This document shows, piece by piece, positions 24,452 through 32,376 of a DNA stretch of 41,871 bases. This stretch comes from Erysipelotrichaceae bacterium (lineage in GTDB: Bacteria; Bacillota_I; Bacilli_A; Erysipelotrichales; Erysipelotrichaceae): NCBI GenBank assembly GCA_900770275.1, contig CAAGJS010000234.1:1-41871 (forward strand), read 5' to 3'. The translations under genes were made by a program, and so were the position numbers. The first letter of the stretch is position 1; every line of letters begins with the position of its first letter. Under the pieces are notes generated by a model. It was not told the origin of the DNA. It searched no databases and was given only the letters and a program-made list of their open reading frames with translations.

Positions 24452-26105
24452 CATGATGCCTCGAAAGCTGCGAAAGCAGACGGCGGATCATCGTCCGTAA
24501 CGGCATATGGAAGATCGACTGCGGCAGCTTCATCCGCGACGTCGTCCATACATAGATGGCAATACCTACAGCTCCATAGACTGCAAACTGCAGCACCGCC
24601 ATGCCGCGGGAGCTTTCCGTAACAACAAAGCCCGCCAGCCGCAGCAGAGAGAAGCCGCCCTGCATGCACAGGCAGCACAGCAGAATCTTCACCATCCGCT
24701 TCAGCGTACGTCCATACGTCACCTTGAAGGTCGAATTGATCCGTGACAGTGCCAGGAAAATGAAGGCACCATCGCACAGGCACGAACTCGTGATTGCACC
24801 GACGTAACCCGTATACTTGATCAGCGGATAGAACGTGATGCACTTGATCGCAAAGCCGATCGCAAGATAGTAGAACGACTGGCGCCGCTGATGCAGCGTC
24901 ATCAACATCGTATTGCAGATGGGAGAGATCGTCGTGATCAAAGCCAGCAATGCTTCCCAGCGCAATGCTCCTTCACCCGCATCCAGATTGGCACCGCCAT
25001 ACATGATGTAGTAGATCGGCCGCGCCAGGGCAAAGATGCAGTAGCACACGGGCAGCGCAATGTAGAGCACCGTATCCAGCGCTTCCCGCACATTCTTCTG
25101 CAGCTGAACCCAGTCTCTGTGCTCATAGGAGATGGTCAGATACGGAACAATGCCCGCACAGAAACCGACCGAAAGAACCTGCGGAATCGATGAAATCTTG
25201 TCGCACTGCAGCTGAATAATGCTGAGCATCAGCCGCGCATCTTCATACTTCATGCCGAACTTCGTTGCGGTCGGAATGAAGAACTGGGCATTGACAAGCG
25301 CCTGTGAATTGCCAAGCACACCCGTAATGACATACGGAATACCAAATGCCAGCAGTTCCTTGATCAGACTGCTGCGCTCCACCGGCTGTGTCAACTGATT
25401 CCTGGCGGCCCGATTCACGGCACCGATGTGTTTCCGGTCAAAACGAATGAAGTACAGGATACCGGCGATCGCGGCAATGGATGTCGCAAGCACGCCCATG
25501 TACACAGCCCAGATCCGGTCCAGATGGAAGACGTAGACAAACAGCCAGCTCATTCCCAGCAGAAACAGCACACGCACAAGCTGTTCAATGACCTGCGAAT
25601 CCGCGTAAGCCTTCATTTCCTTGAAACCCTGATAGAAGCCGCGGTAACTGTAAAGCAGCGGCACAAGAAACAGAGCAAGAGAAAGAATCCGGTACGTCGT
25701 CTGCATGCGGTGAATATCGACTGCCGTCGCCTGCGATCCAAGCGCCGACTTTGCCAGAGGACCGGAAAGCAGAGCGAACATCATCATCATGAAGAAACCG
25801 AATACCGACAGCATCCCGGTTCCAAGCTTCCGCACCAGCAGCGCCGTCTTATAGTCGTCCTTGTCAATGTACTTCGAAACAAGCGCCGCAATCGCAAACG
25901 GAAGACCAGCGGAACATACCTGCAGCATCGTGTTGTACAGCGAATAGGCATTGGAATAGAACACCATGTTCTCTTCAGTTGCGATGCTGGTATAGGGAAT
26001 CACATAGAACAGCCCAATCAGCTTCGATACGAAAACGCCGGCCGATGACGTCAAAGAGCCGGCGATAAATGATTTCTTAATACTCGAATTTCTGTTCTCA
26101 CTCAT
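24438..26105 (-). CDS. YtgP/SpoVB-like lipid flippase (MOP superfamily)
   Basis: A 555-residue polytopic protein with about 14 helices, starting SSIKKSFIAGSLTSSAGVFVSKLIGLFYVIPY, the hallmark of the YtgP/SpoVB/MurJ branch of MOP exporters. Members with this layout can flip lipid II for peptidoglycan synthesis in Bacillota. I start it at ATG 26105; a GTG-type start at 26153 would add an atypical Arg-rich segment and overlap the lipoprotein further. It follows the lipoprotein with 8 bases overlap and precedes the pseudouridine synthase. It differs from the two Wzx-type flippases in the polysaccharide locus. Confidence 0.85.
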   Translation of the reverse strand: MSENRNSSIKKSFIAGSLTSSAGVFVSKLIGLFYVIPYTSIATEENMVFYSNAYSLYNTMLQVCSAGLPFAIAALVSKYIDKDDYKTALLVRKLGTGMLSVFGFFMMMMFALLSGPLAKSALGSQATAVDIHRMQTTYRILSLALFLVPLLYSYRGFYQGFKEMKAYADSQVIEQLVRVLFLLGMSWLFVYVFHLDRIWAVYMGVLATSIAAIAGILYFIRFDRKHIGAVNRAARNQLTQPVERSSLIKELLAFGIPYVITGVLGNSQALVNAQFFIPTATKFGMKYEDARLMLSIIQLQCDKISSIPQVLSVGFCAGIVPYLTISYEHRDWVQLQKNVREALDTVLYIALPVCYCIFALARPIYYIMYGGANLDAGEGALRWEALLALITTISPICNTMLMTLHQRRQSFYYLAIGFAIKCITFYPLIKYTGYVGAITSSCLCDGAFIFLALSRINSTFKVTYGRTLKRMVKILLCCLCMQGGFSLLRLAGFVVTESSRGMAVLQFAVYGAVGIAIYVWTTSRMKLPQSIFHMPLRTMIRRLLSQLSRHHDAAR

Positions 26106-26658
26106 TACTCTGTATCTGCACTTCCTGCGGCGTCGAACTGGAAACCCAGCCATCCGTTGTCAATGTGAAGCTGATGAAGGCACGCTGCACATTTTCCAGA
26201 TCCTTATCACGCCATTCCACCAGAACCTTTAAGGCAATGGAATCGTCCTGGGACTCCCCGGATATAACCAGTCCCTTCACGAAACCACGGTCCGGATTGT
26301 ACTGATTGGGAATCATCGTATAGACGCTGCTGCCCATGATGCCGATATTCGGCATCATTTTTGCGTTCGCGTCATAAGACGTATCATTCTCAACCGCAAT
26401 CATTGCAATATCATACATCGCAATACGGGCATCATCCAGAAACAGATAGTAGCGGTAGCTGCCATCTTCCACCTGAGCCATTTCCCCGCTCAGGGTGAAA
26501 TAGTACGAGCCATCCATCCAGTCTTCATTGGAACTGACGGTCCGATAATATGTTTCATAATTTGCAGCGTCTGTGTCGGTTTTCTTAGAAGAAGTCGAAC
26601 CACATCCGCACAGAAGCGAAATCGCAAGCACAGCAGCAATCAGTTGTTTTTCAGGCAT
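26098..26658 (-). CDS. Lipoprotein of unknown function
   Basis: The 186-residue protein has a lipoprotein signal (AISLLCGC, modified Cys19) and a short Ser/Lys/Asp linker. The globular domain of mixed strands begins with YYRTVSSNEDWMDGSYYFTLSG and includes YRYYLFLDDARIAMYDIAMIAV. I do not recognise a known family. GAGG lies 6 bases before ATG. It overlaps the YtgP-like gene by 8 bases and has its own extended -10 promoter just after tyrS, so it may lead a lipoprotein-flippase-pseudouridine synthase operon. Confidence 0.72.
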   Translation of the reverse strand: MPEKQLIAAVLAISLLCGCGSTSSKKTDTDAANYETYYRTVSSNEDWMDGSYYFTLSGEMAQVEDGSYRYYLFLDDARIAMYDIAMIAVENDTSYDANAKMMPNIGIMGSSVYTMIPNQYNPDRGFVKGLVISGESQDDSIALKVLVEWRDKDLENVQRAFISFTLTTDGWVSSSTPQEVQIQSNE

Positions 26659-26674
26659 GGTAAACCTCGACAAA

Positions 26675-26683
26675 AGTATACCA
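26675..26683 (-). promoter_or_regulatory. Extended -10 promoter before lipoprotein
   Basis: TGGTATACT on the minus strand lies in the 35-base gap after the tyrS stop. There is no terminator in that gap, so both read-through from tyrS and this promoter could feed the operon. Confidence 0.45.
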
Positions 26684-26693
26684 TGCCAACAAC

Positions 26694-27947
26694 TTACGCG
26701 GCGAACTGCAGCAGAACATAGTTCCGCCGGCCTTTGCGAAGAATCGAGAACTCGCCTTCCACGCCTTCCGATTTCCGGCAGACCGCCGCAAGATCCGTCA
26801 CTTTCTGACCATTGAGTGTCACGGCACCCTGCTGGATCAGCTTGCGCGCATCACCCTTGGAACGGGCAATGCCCCCGGCGATCAGCGCATCAATGACAGT
26901 GGTGCCATCAGCAATCTCTGCCTTCGGCGCGTCGGCCAGCGCATCCTTGATCTCAGTCGGCGACAGGGTCATGATGTCGCCATGGAAGAAGGTATCCGTA
27001 ATGCGCAGCGCACTTTCAAGCCCATCCTTACCATGAACCGTCTCCGTCAGCTCTTCAGCAAGAGCCTTCTGTGCCTCACGTTTCTCCGGCGCATTCCTGA
27101 CACTTTCCGCAAGCGCCTCAATTTCTTCCGGTGTCCGCATGGAAAGACGCTTCAGGTAGTCGACAATATCCGCATCCGGTGTGTTGAGCCAGAACTGATA
27201 GAACTCATATGCGGACGTACGCTTCGGATCGAGCCAGATGTTCCTGCCTTCCGACTTGCCGAACTTACTGCCATCGCTCTTAGTAATTAACGGCGAGGTG
27301 ATGCCCCATACCTTGGCGTCTTCGCCCTTGACCTTGCGGATCAGTTCCATGCCGCTGGTCAGGTTGCCCCACTGATCGGAGCCGCCGATCTGAATGCGGC
27401 AGTTGTACTTCTCATACAGCTTCAGAAAGTCCATTGCCTGCAGAATGGTGTAGCTGAACTCGGTGTAGCTTAAGCCGGTATCGAGACGCTTCCTGATCGT
27501 ATCCTTCTGCAGCATGTAGGAGACGTTGAACAGTTTTCCGTATTCGCGCAGGAAATCCAGCAGACTCATCGATCCGAGCCAGTTGTTGTTGTTTTCCATG
27601 ATGGCCGCATTTTCGCCTTCAAAGGAAAGGAATCTGGACAGCTGTCCCTTGATGCACTCCGCATTATGAAGCACCTCTTCATGACTGAGAAGCTTGCGCT
27701 CCGTCGTCGGACGCGGATCACCGATCATGCCCGTAAATCCACCGCACAGTGCAATCGGACAGTGACCTGCCTGCTGGTAGCGGCGCAGCAGAATGATCTG
27801 CTGCAGATGGCCGACATGAAGAGAATCCGCCGTCGGATCAAAGCCGCAGTATACGGTCGTCGGAGTCTTCAGCTGCTCGACAAGACCATCGTAATCCGTC
27901 ACATCCTTGACAAGTCCACGCCACTTCAATTCTTCGATAAAATTCAT
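26694..27947 (-). CDS. tyrS: Tyrosine-tRNA ligase
   Basis: The 417-residue class I synthetase charges tRNA-Tyr. It has the HIGH-type motif HVGH (44-47) after YCGFDPTADSL, the KMSKS-type motif KFGKS in SDGSKFGKSEGR, and a C-terminal S4 RNA-binding domain (ARSKGDARKLIQQGAVTLNG). The start is at ATG 27947, next to GGGAGAG; an upstream in-frame extension runs into the T-box terminator. It is regulated by the tyrosine T-box leader just upstream. Confidence 0.97.
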   Translation of the reverse strand: MNFIEELKWRGLVKDVTDYDGLVEQLKTPTTVYCGFDPTADSLHVGHLQQIILLRRYQQAGHCPIALCGGFTGMIGDPRPTTERKLLSHEEVLHNAECIKGQLSRFLSFEGENAAIMENNNNWLGSMSLLDFLREYGKLFNVSYMLQKDTIRKRLDTGLSYTEFSYTILQAMDFLKLYEKYNCRIQIGGSDQWGNLTSGMELIRKVKGEDAKVWGITSPLITKSDGSKFGKSEGRNIWLDPKRTSAYEFYQFWLNTPDADIVDYLKRLSMRTPEEIEALAESVRNAPEKREAQKALAEELTETVHGKDGLESALRITDTFFHGDIMTLSPTEIKDALADAPKAEIADGTTVIDALIAGGIARSKGDARKLIQQGAVTLNGQKVTDLAAVCRKSEGVEGEFSILRKGRRNYVLLQFAA

Positions 27948-27965
27948 CTTTCTCTCCCCGGGCAT

Positions 27966-28184
27966 CAAAAAAGACGCCCTCATACTCTAAGGACGCCTGT
28001 TATGCGCGGTACCACCTTAGTTCACGTTTCCGTGCCCTCAATCCGTTAACGCCGGTATGCGTTCCACCATTTCCTGCGGAAGGCTCACGGAGGTAATTCC
28101 CGCATCTCCTTCAATGATTCCTTTCACCTGCCGGAATCTCTCTCTTGAAATCAGGAGTCAGTACTTGTTCCGATCAATGCCGAT
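27966..28184 (-). promoter_or_regulatory. Tyrosine T-box riboswitch leader of tyrS
   Basis: On the minus strand the leader contains the T-box core TGGTACCGCG (28014-28005), which pairs with the uncharged tRNA acceptor end, and an AGAGAG element near the start. A candidate specifier codon, TAC for tyrosine, lies at 28095-28093 within GGAATTACCTCC. A terminator stem (GGCGTCCT with AGGGCGTC, using wobble pairs) is followed by six T residues at about 27970-27965. When uncharged tRNA-Tyr binds, the antiterminator should form and tyrS be transcribed. The specifier is consistent with the downstream gene. Confidence 0.93.
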
Positions 28185-28190
28185 AGCAGT

Positions 28191-28219
28191 ATCCTAATGC
28201 CAGTAATGCCGATTGTCAA
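28191..28219 (-). promoter_or_regulatory. tyrS T-box promoter
   Basis: TTGACA (28219-28214), a 17-base spacer and TAGGAT (28196-28191) on the minus strand. It begins only 2 bases after the ccpA-like stop codon, so the tyrS transcript starts about 40 bases beyond that gene. Confidence 0.75.
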
Positions 28220-28221
28220 AC

Positions 28222-29214
28222 TCAATCTCTGGTTGTCTGACGCGGCGTAAAGAGGTAGCTCAGTTCGATGTTGCGCTCCACATCTTCCTGATTCTGCAGC
28301 ATCTTGGTCATCATACGCATGCTGACGGCGCCAAGATCGTAGCTGGGAATCGAGAAAGAAGAAATCGTCGGCCTGAACATGGAGTTGTACTTCGTATCAA
28401 TAACGCACACCACTTCCATATCGTCCGGAATCGAAATGCCGTTTTCACGGGCAGCGTTGACGATGGCCATTGCCTGGGAGTCACGGTTGCCAATCACAAG
28501 ATCAAATTTATGATCCTTGAACAGCGTGCTCAGGAAGGCATAGGACGTACGGGTCTCCGGCGGAATGCGCAGGCAGCCGTCAAACTTAAGCCCCTTCTTG
28601 GCAAAGGCAGCTTCAGCTCCGGCAACCATCTGATTGGTCGCCGAAATGTTCTTGCGGTCTTCAATGATCGCAATCGATTTCTTGTCTTCTTCGAGATACT
28701 TCATCGTCAGCTCGAAGACAGCCTTTTCAATGTCGACATAGACGCAGCACACATTGTCCATCCTCACCTTGTTGCCGATGAGAACAATCGGAATGCTGTA
28801 ATTGTTCAGCTCCTGCATCTCCTGTCCCGACAGCTTGTCATTATAGATGACAGCGCCGTCAACGCGGCTCTTGATCAGATCATCGATGATCTCATTGAGA
28901 TCGGTGATGCCGGAAGTAGCCGTATGCAGCTGAATGCTGTAGTTGTAGATCTTTGCCACATCGAGGAGGCCATTGATGATCTGTCCCGTATAGGTAAAGC
29001 TCGCCTCCGGAACAACCAGGCCGATCGTTGTCGTCTTCTGCAGCGCCAACCCCTGGGCAATCGCATTGGGCTTATAGCCAAGCTTTTCAATGGCCGCTTC
29101 GACTCTCTGCCGCGTCGGCTCTTTGACGACGTTGGATCCGTTAATGACACGCGAAACGGTTGCCAGTGAAACCTGCGCCTCCTTGGCGACATCATAAATT
29201 GTTACACGCTTCAT
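28222..29214 (-). CDS. ccpA: LacI-family regulator, CcpA-like
   Basis: The 330-residue protein has a LacI helix-turn-helix at the N terminus (VTIYDVAKEAQVSLATVSRV, then a hinge with LGYKPNAIAQGLA) and a periplasmic-binding-protein-like effector domain. The HTH resembles CcpA, the carbon catabolite regulator that works with HPr-Ser-P, but I cannot confirm HPr contacts. Context supports CcpA: it follows a YtxG/YtxH-like pair near murC, as in Bacillus subtilis. A strong GGGAGGA lies 6 bases before ATG. It is 14 bases downstream of the YtxH-like gene. Confidence 0.75.
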   Translation of the reverse strand: MKRVTIYDVAKEAQVSLATVSRVINGSNVVKEPTRQRVEAAIEKLGYKPNAIAQGLALQKTTTIGLVVPEASFTYTGQIINGLLDVAKIYNYSIQLHTATSGITDLNEIIDDLIKSRVDGAVIYNDKLSGQEMQELNNYSIPIVLIGNKVRMDNVCCVYVDIEKAVFELTMKYLEEDKKSIAIIEDRKNISATNQMVAGAEAAFAKKGLKFDGCLRIPPETRTSYAFLSTLFKDHKFDLVIGNRDSQAMAIVNAARENGISIPDDMEVVCVIDTKYNSMFRPTISSFSIPSYDLGAVSMRMMTKMLQNQEDVERNIELSYLFTPRQTTRD

Positions 29215-29228
29215 ATCGTTTCCTCCCG

Positions 29229-29849
29229 TCAATGAGAATCCTTGAATACATCCTTCAGTGCTTCCGATCCCTTCTGAACCAGTTCGCTTGCCTTTTCCTT
29301 TACATCGGCAATCTTATCCTGCACATCGGGACGTGACATATATTCCTGTACCTTCTGACCGGCATCCGCGGCACCCTGCTTCAATGCCTCCGTTGCGTTT
29401 TTCAGATTTTCCTTGGTTTCATCATTGAGCAGGCCGCCTGCCTTCTGCTTCAGAGAATCCACGGCGCCGGCCGCATTGTCAAAGACACCCTTGGTTTCAG
29501 GACGGGAAGAAAATTCATCGATCGAAGAGCGGGCGGAATCGACTGCCTTGGATGCGTTGTTCTTCAGATAGTTCAATGTCTTCTGAAAATCCGCATTGCT
29601 GAAAACATCGTTTGCCTTTTCCTTGGCTGAAGTGAAGGTACGGTTCAGTGTCTCAGCCGTATCCTGCTTCATTTCCTCAATCTTCTGATCATCAATCTTG
29701 AAATCCGTAATCGACTTCAGCGGAGAAGCCGGTTCCTGCTTGGCTTCCGCTTCCTTTTCTTCACTCAGCTGCTGAATCTTGCGCTTCAGATCCGCAACCG
29801 TCTCTTCCACCTTCTGGTTGGCAGATAAATCCTTTTCTTCGTCACTCAT
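29229..29849 (-). CDS. YtxH-like amphipathic-repeat protein
   Basis: The 206-residue protein is hydrophilic and almost wholly helical, with an acidic N terminus (MSDEEKDLSANQKVEE) and coiled-coil heptads near residues 18-40. Beyond residue 80 it contains about four degenerate apolipoprotein-like helices of 30-35 residues, punctuated by the junctions FSNADFQ, FSSRPETK, LNDETKEN and MSRPDVQD. No signal or membrane segment is seen. Such repeats bind lipid surfaces or act like LEA stress proteins, but function here is unknown. AAGGAGG precedes ATG by 9 bases. It overlaps the DUF948-like gene by 8 bases. Confidence 0.75.
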   Translation of the reverse strand: MSDEEKDLSANQKVEETVADLKRKIQQLSEEKEAEAKQEPASPLKSITDFKIDDQKIEEMKQDTAETLNRTFTSAKEKANDVFSNADFQKTLNYLKNNASKAVDSARSSIDEFSSRPETKGVFDNAAGAVDSLKQKAGGLLNDETKENLKNATEALKQGAADAGQKVQEYMSRPDVQDKIADVKEKASELVQKGSEALKDVFKDSH

Positions 29850-30240
29850 GTGCCTGATCCTCCTTATCTTCACCCGGCTGCTGGATTACCGTACTGCTTG
29901 CGGCATCCGTTTTTGTTTCAGTGGGAGATTTTTCTTCGCCTGCCGTCCTGGAAGCGACAAAGTCTGCCGCCTTGCCAAGCAGCTCATCGGTCTTGTCCTG
30001 AACCTTATCAACCGAATGGCTCAGACGTACAACCGTATCGAGCGGTTTCTGAATTTTATCGAGAGACTGATTGACACCGGCAATCGTCGGATCCAGGTTC
30101 TTTACCGTATTCCTGGCCGTATCAATCAGCTGCCACAGATGCTTCAGCAGAATACAGAGATAAATCAAAGCCACCGCCCCTAAGATCGGCAGCAGCGTAA
30201 CACACAGATCTTTTAACGCAACAAGAAAAGCATCGAGCAT
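29842..30240 (-). CDS. YtxG/DUF948-like membrane protein
   Basis: The 132-residue protein has one N-terminal membrane helix (about residues 10-30, LCVTLLPILGAVALIYLCIL), then a coiled-coil with repeated Leu/Val heptads (NTVKNLDPTIAGVNQSLDKI), and a Thr/Asp/Glu-rich tail. This arrangement matches the DUF948/YtxG general stress family. It is likely the membrane partner of the downstream YtxH-like protein, with which it overlaps by 8 bases. A promoter (TTGTAA-16-TATAAT) is just upstream. ATG at 30240 follows GAGGGG by 6-7 bases. Confidence 0.75.
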   Translation of the reverse strand: MLDAFLVALKDLCVTLLPILGAVALIYLCILLKHLWQLIDTARNTVKNLDPTIAGVNQSLDKIQKPLDTVVRLSHSVDKVQDKTDELLGKAADFVASRTAGEEKSPTETKTDAASSTVIQQPGEDKEDQAHE

Positions 30241-30272
30241 GGACACACCCCTCACATTGAATTCCTGTACTT

Positions 30273-30300
30273 ATTATACGGGCTCTGAAAAAATTTACAA
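30273..30300 (-). promoter_or_regulatory. Promoter of the ytxG-ytxH-ccpA-like operon
   Basis: TTGTAA (30300-30295), a 16-base spacer and a perfect TATAAT (30278-30273). The -35 begins immediately after a terminator stem, so the stem and promoter abut. Confidence 0.65.
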
Positions 30301-30332
30301 GAAAATGAGAGCGATTTCAGGCCCTCATTTTC
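30288..30332 (-). terminator. Terminator after the PHP pseudogene
   Basis: Perfect 9-bp stem GAAAATGAG/CTCATTTTC (30301-30309 with 30324-30332), followed on the minus strand by TTGTAAATTTTTTC. Confidence 0.65.
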
Positions 30333-30395
30333 ATAAGATTGTGAATGATATCAGCAAAAACCGTCTTTTGTATGCAGAAACAGTAAGGATTTCGA

Positions 30396-31134
30396 TCACA
30401 GGCAACAACAGATACCGTTCAGGCGGAAAAAGAAGATAAACCGGTCCTGGTTTCCTTCCAGGTTGATAATCAGGGAGCGATCAAAGTTCAGCTGTTCAAG
30501 AAATTCAGCTGCCTCTTCCATACACCCAACCCAGCCTGGATCATGGGCATCTCAGCTGACCACGATCGGCACCCGCATCTGCTGACAGAGCCCCAGCATG
30601 GTCCGGTAATTATCAAGACATCCCAATCGCTCATCCGGTTTTCGAAAAGAGCTGCTGTTGACTTCCAGTGCCACATTCAGATCCTTTGCGGCAGAAACCA
30701 GCCTTTCATAATCCAGGGGCGTATGATCATCGTCCGGATGTGATACCAGGCGTACTTTCGGATGTGACATGCAGGAAACCAGGTTGTCGGTATTCCGCTC
30801 TCTTCCCTGGTCAACGTAACACTGCGTGTGGATGCCGACGATCGCATAGTCGAGATACTTCAGCCAGCCATCATCCAGAAGACGTTTTCCATCATTGCCG
30901 ACGTTGATCTCACAGCCATGAATCACCGTGACGTCATAGAGATTCCGCGGCACTGCCTTCAGATTGGAATAGTAGAATGGATCAACCGTCCCCGGGATCC
31001 CCGGTCCGTGTTCGCTGATGCCAAGGACCTGCAGCTTCTGATCTGCCGCTGCACAGGCCATCTCCCGGATCGTCCCATAGGCATGCCCGCTGGCAATGGT
31101 ATGGGGTATGAATGTCAGCGAAGAACTTGAGCAC
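30396..31134 (-). pseudogene. PHP-domain phosphoesterase (YcdX-like), frameshifted and stopped
   Basis: The minus strand encodes a full-length (about 245 residues) PHP-domain protein of the YcdX type, but in pieces. GTG at 31134 opens a frame reading LKFFADIHT; a four-G run at 31103-31106 (one base too many) then shifts the frame, and HTIASGHAYGTIREMA continues in the next frame. This holds GISEHGPG, IHGCEIN and SHPDDD, metal-binding motifs. An in-frame TGA at 30554-30552 then interrupts VVS*DAHDP, and the tail (WVGCMEEAAEFLEQLNFDRS) runs to a TGA at 30396. Two separate lesions make a pseudogene more likely than a single sequencing error. The intact family comprises metal-dependent phosphoesterases. 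Confidence 0.8.
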
Positions 31135-31297
31135 GTTTATCTTCCGCCTCTCTTAGATCAATATCCGGCAGTTCAAAAGAGAGCCGGCTCTGTCTGAAGA
31201 ATGGAGGCTCTTCCATCAGGAAGCTGTGCACCTTAACCCAGAGGCTGTCGTAAAGGAAATTTATCTGTTTCCAGAGTTGATTGATATATGTCGCCAT
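31115..31297 (-). CDS. Small protein of unknown function, 60 residues
   Basis: From ATG 31297 this frame gives 60 residues, starting MATYINQLWKQINFLYDSLW and ending in a charged tail. It is amphipathic, with aromatic residues in the first half and acidic/basic residues in the second, and has no clear membrane helix. GGGAGG lies about 8 bases before ATG, a good ribosome binding site, and the 3' end overlaps the PHP pseudogene start by 20 bases, so it was probably coupled to that gene. I do not recognise a family. It could be a real small gene or a remnant. Confidence 0.5.
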   Translation of the reverse strand: MATYINQLWKQINFLYDSLWVKVHSFLMEEPPFFRQSRLSFELPDIDLREAEDKRAQVLR

Positions 31298-31333
31298 ATT
31301 CTGTCCTCCCTGCTCGCTCAGGTTTGTTTGCAT

Positions 31334-31342
31334 TGTTATAAT
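31334..31342 (+). promoter_or_regulatory. Promoter for AraC gene, extended -10
   Basis: TGTTATAAT on the plus strand, about 77 bases before the AraC ATG. The same A/T-rich bases also read TATTATAA on the minus strand, so the divergent small-protein gene may share the site. Confidence 0.5.
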
Positions 31343-31418
31343 ATGGCTGAAAAACAGAAAATAATCGGACCAAATCGCCGAATACTATCAGAAAATAGCC
31401 AAAAGCAGAGATATTTCA

Positions 31419-32318
31419 ATGGCAGTCATTACATACAGAAGTCACATCACGACCGATGAATTCGGCCGTGAGCTCAATGAACATGGAACAGCCTCATTTC
31501 CCGTGGCCTGCTACTATACGGACGCCGCATCCCAGCCCGTCACGCCGCACTGGCACAACGAACTGGAGATCATCCTGGTAATCCGCGGGGAGATGAATGT
31601 CCAGGTGCAGATGAAGCACTGCCTTCTGCAGGCAGGCACCGGGATGTTCGTTAACACAAATGTCCTGCATGCCGTTTCCGGATTTGCCAACAACACCCGC
31701 TTTCATTCCCTGGTGTTTTCGCCTTCCCTGGTTGGCGGGAGAGACCAGAGTGTCTTCTGGAAAAATTATCTCACGCCGCTGCTCAGCAACACCTCGCTTC
31801 CATTTCTTTTCCTTTCCTCACAAAACGAATGGCAGAAACAGTTTCTGGACAGAGCGGAAGATGCCTGGCAGCAGGCCAATGAGGAACAGCCAGGCTATGA
31901 ATTCTGCATGCGGGCAGATCTTTCCGAATGTATCTTTCTTCTGTCAGAGAATGCGGACCATTCCGAGGGCTCCATGGACCGCGGCAGCTTTCTCAAGGAG
32001 CAGCGCCTCAAGACCATGCTCACATACATCAGTACACATTATTCCGAAGATATTTCCCTTTCCGATATTGCCGCTTCCGCCTCGGTCAGTGCTACCGAAT
32101 GCATGCGGTGCTTCCGTGAAGGCATTGGCATGTCCCCGGTTCAGTATCTGAAGAATTACCGGCTGCTCATGGCTTCCAGCTATCTGAAGACCACTGACTG
32201 GCCGGTCGGTGAAATCGGAAGACGCTGCGGCTTTCAGGAAATGGGCTACTTTGCCCAGCAGTTCAAAAACCAGTTCAAGCTCACGCCTACCCAGTATCGG
32301 AAAGAGAAGAAAGATTGA
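31419..32318 (+). CDS. AraC-family transcription regulator with cupin sensor
   Basis: The 299-residue protein has an N-terminal cupin-like domain (TPHWHNELEIILVIRGEM, the typical His-Trp-His start) and a C-terminal double helix-turn-helix, with ISLSDIAASASVSATECMRC and the signature VGEIGRRCGFQEMGYFAQQF. It probably senses a sugar or related ligand and controls nearby or distant genes; its target is unknown. It is on the plus strand between minus-strand genes and stands alone. The ribosome binding site (AGAG) is weak. A 14-bp hairpin ends transcription just after the stop. Confidence 0.9.
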   Translation: MAVITYRSHITTDEFGRELNEHGTASFPVACYYTDAASQPVTPHWHNELEIILVIRGEMNVQVQMKHCLLQAGTGMFVNTNVLHAVSGFANNTRFHSLVFSPSLVGGRDQSVFWKNYLTPLLSNTSLPFLFLSSQNEWQKQFLDRAEDAWQQANEEQPGYEFCMRADLSECIFLLSENADHSEGSMDRGSFLKEQRLKTMLTYISTHYSEDISLSDIAASASVSATECMRCFREGIGMSPVQYLKNYRLLMASSYLKTTDWPVGEIGRRCGFQEMGYFAQQFKNQFKLTPTQYRKEKKD

Positions 32319-32332
32319 CAGAACCACACAAA

Positions 32333-32371
32333 AACTCCTGCAGGAAAGAAATCACACTTCCTGCAGGAGTT
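32333..32371. terminator. Strong bidirectional terminator between araC-like gene and murC
   Basis: Perfect 14-bp stem AACTCCTGCAGGAA/TTCCTGCAGGAGTT (32333-32346 with 32358-32371). On the minus strand it is followed by TTT, serving murC; on the plus side by CGTTATTATT. Confidence 0.85.
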
Positions 32372-32376
32372 CGTTA

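Noticed and set aside
30552..30554. UGA as selenocysteine in the PHP protein
   Set aside because: The position aligns with Ser in the VNSDAHD-type motif, no catalytic Cys is expected there, and the gene also has a separate frameshift.
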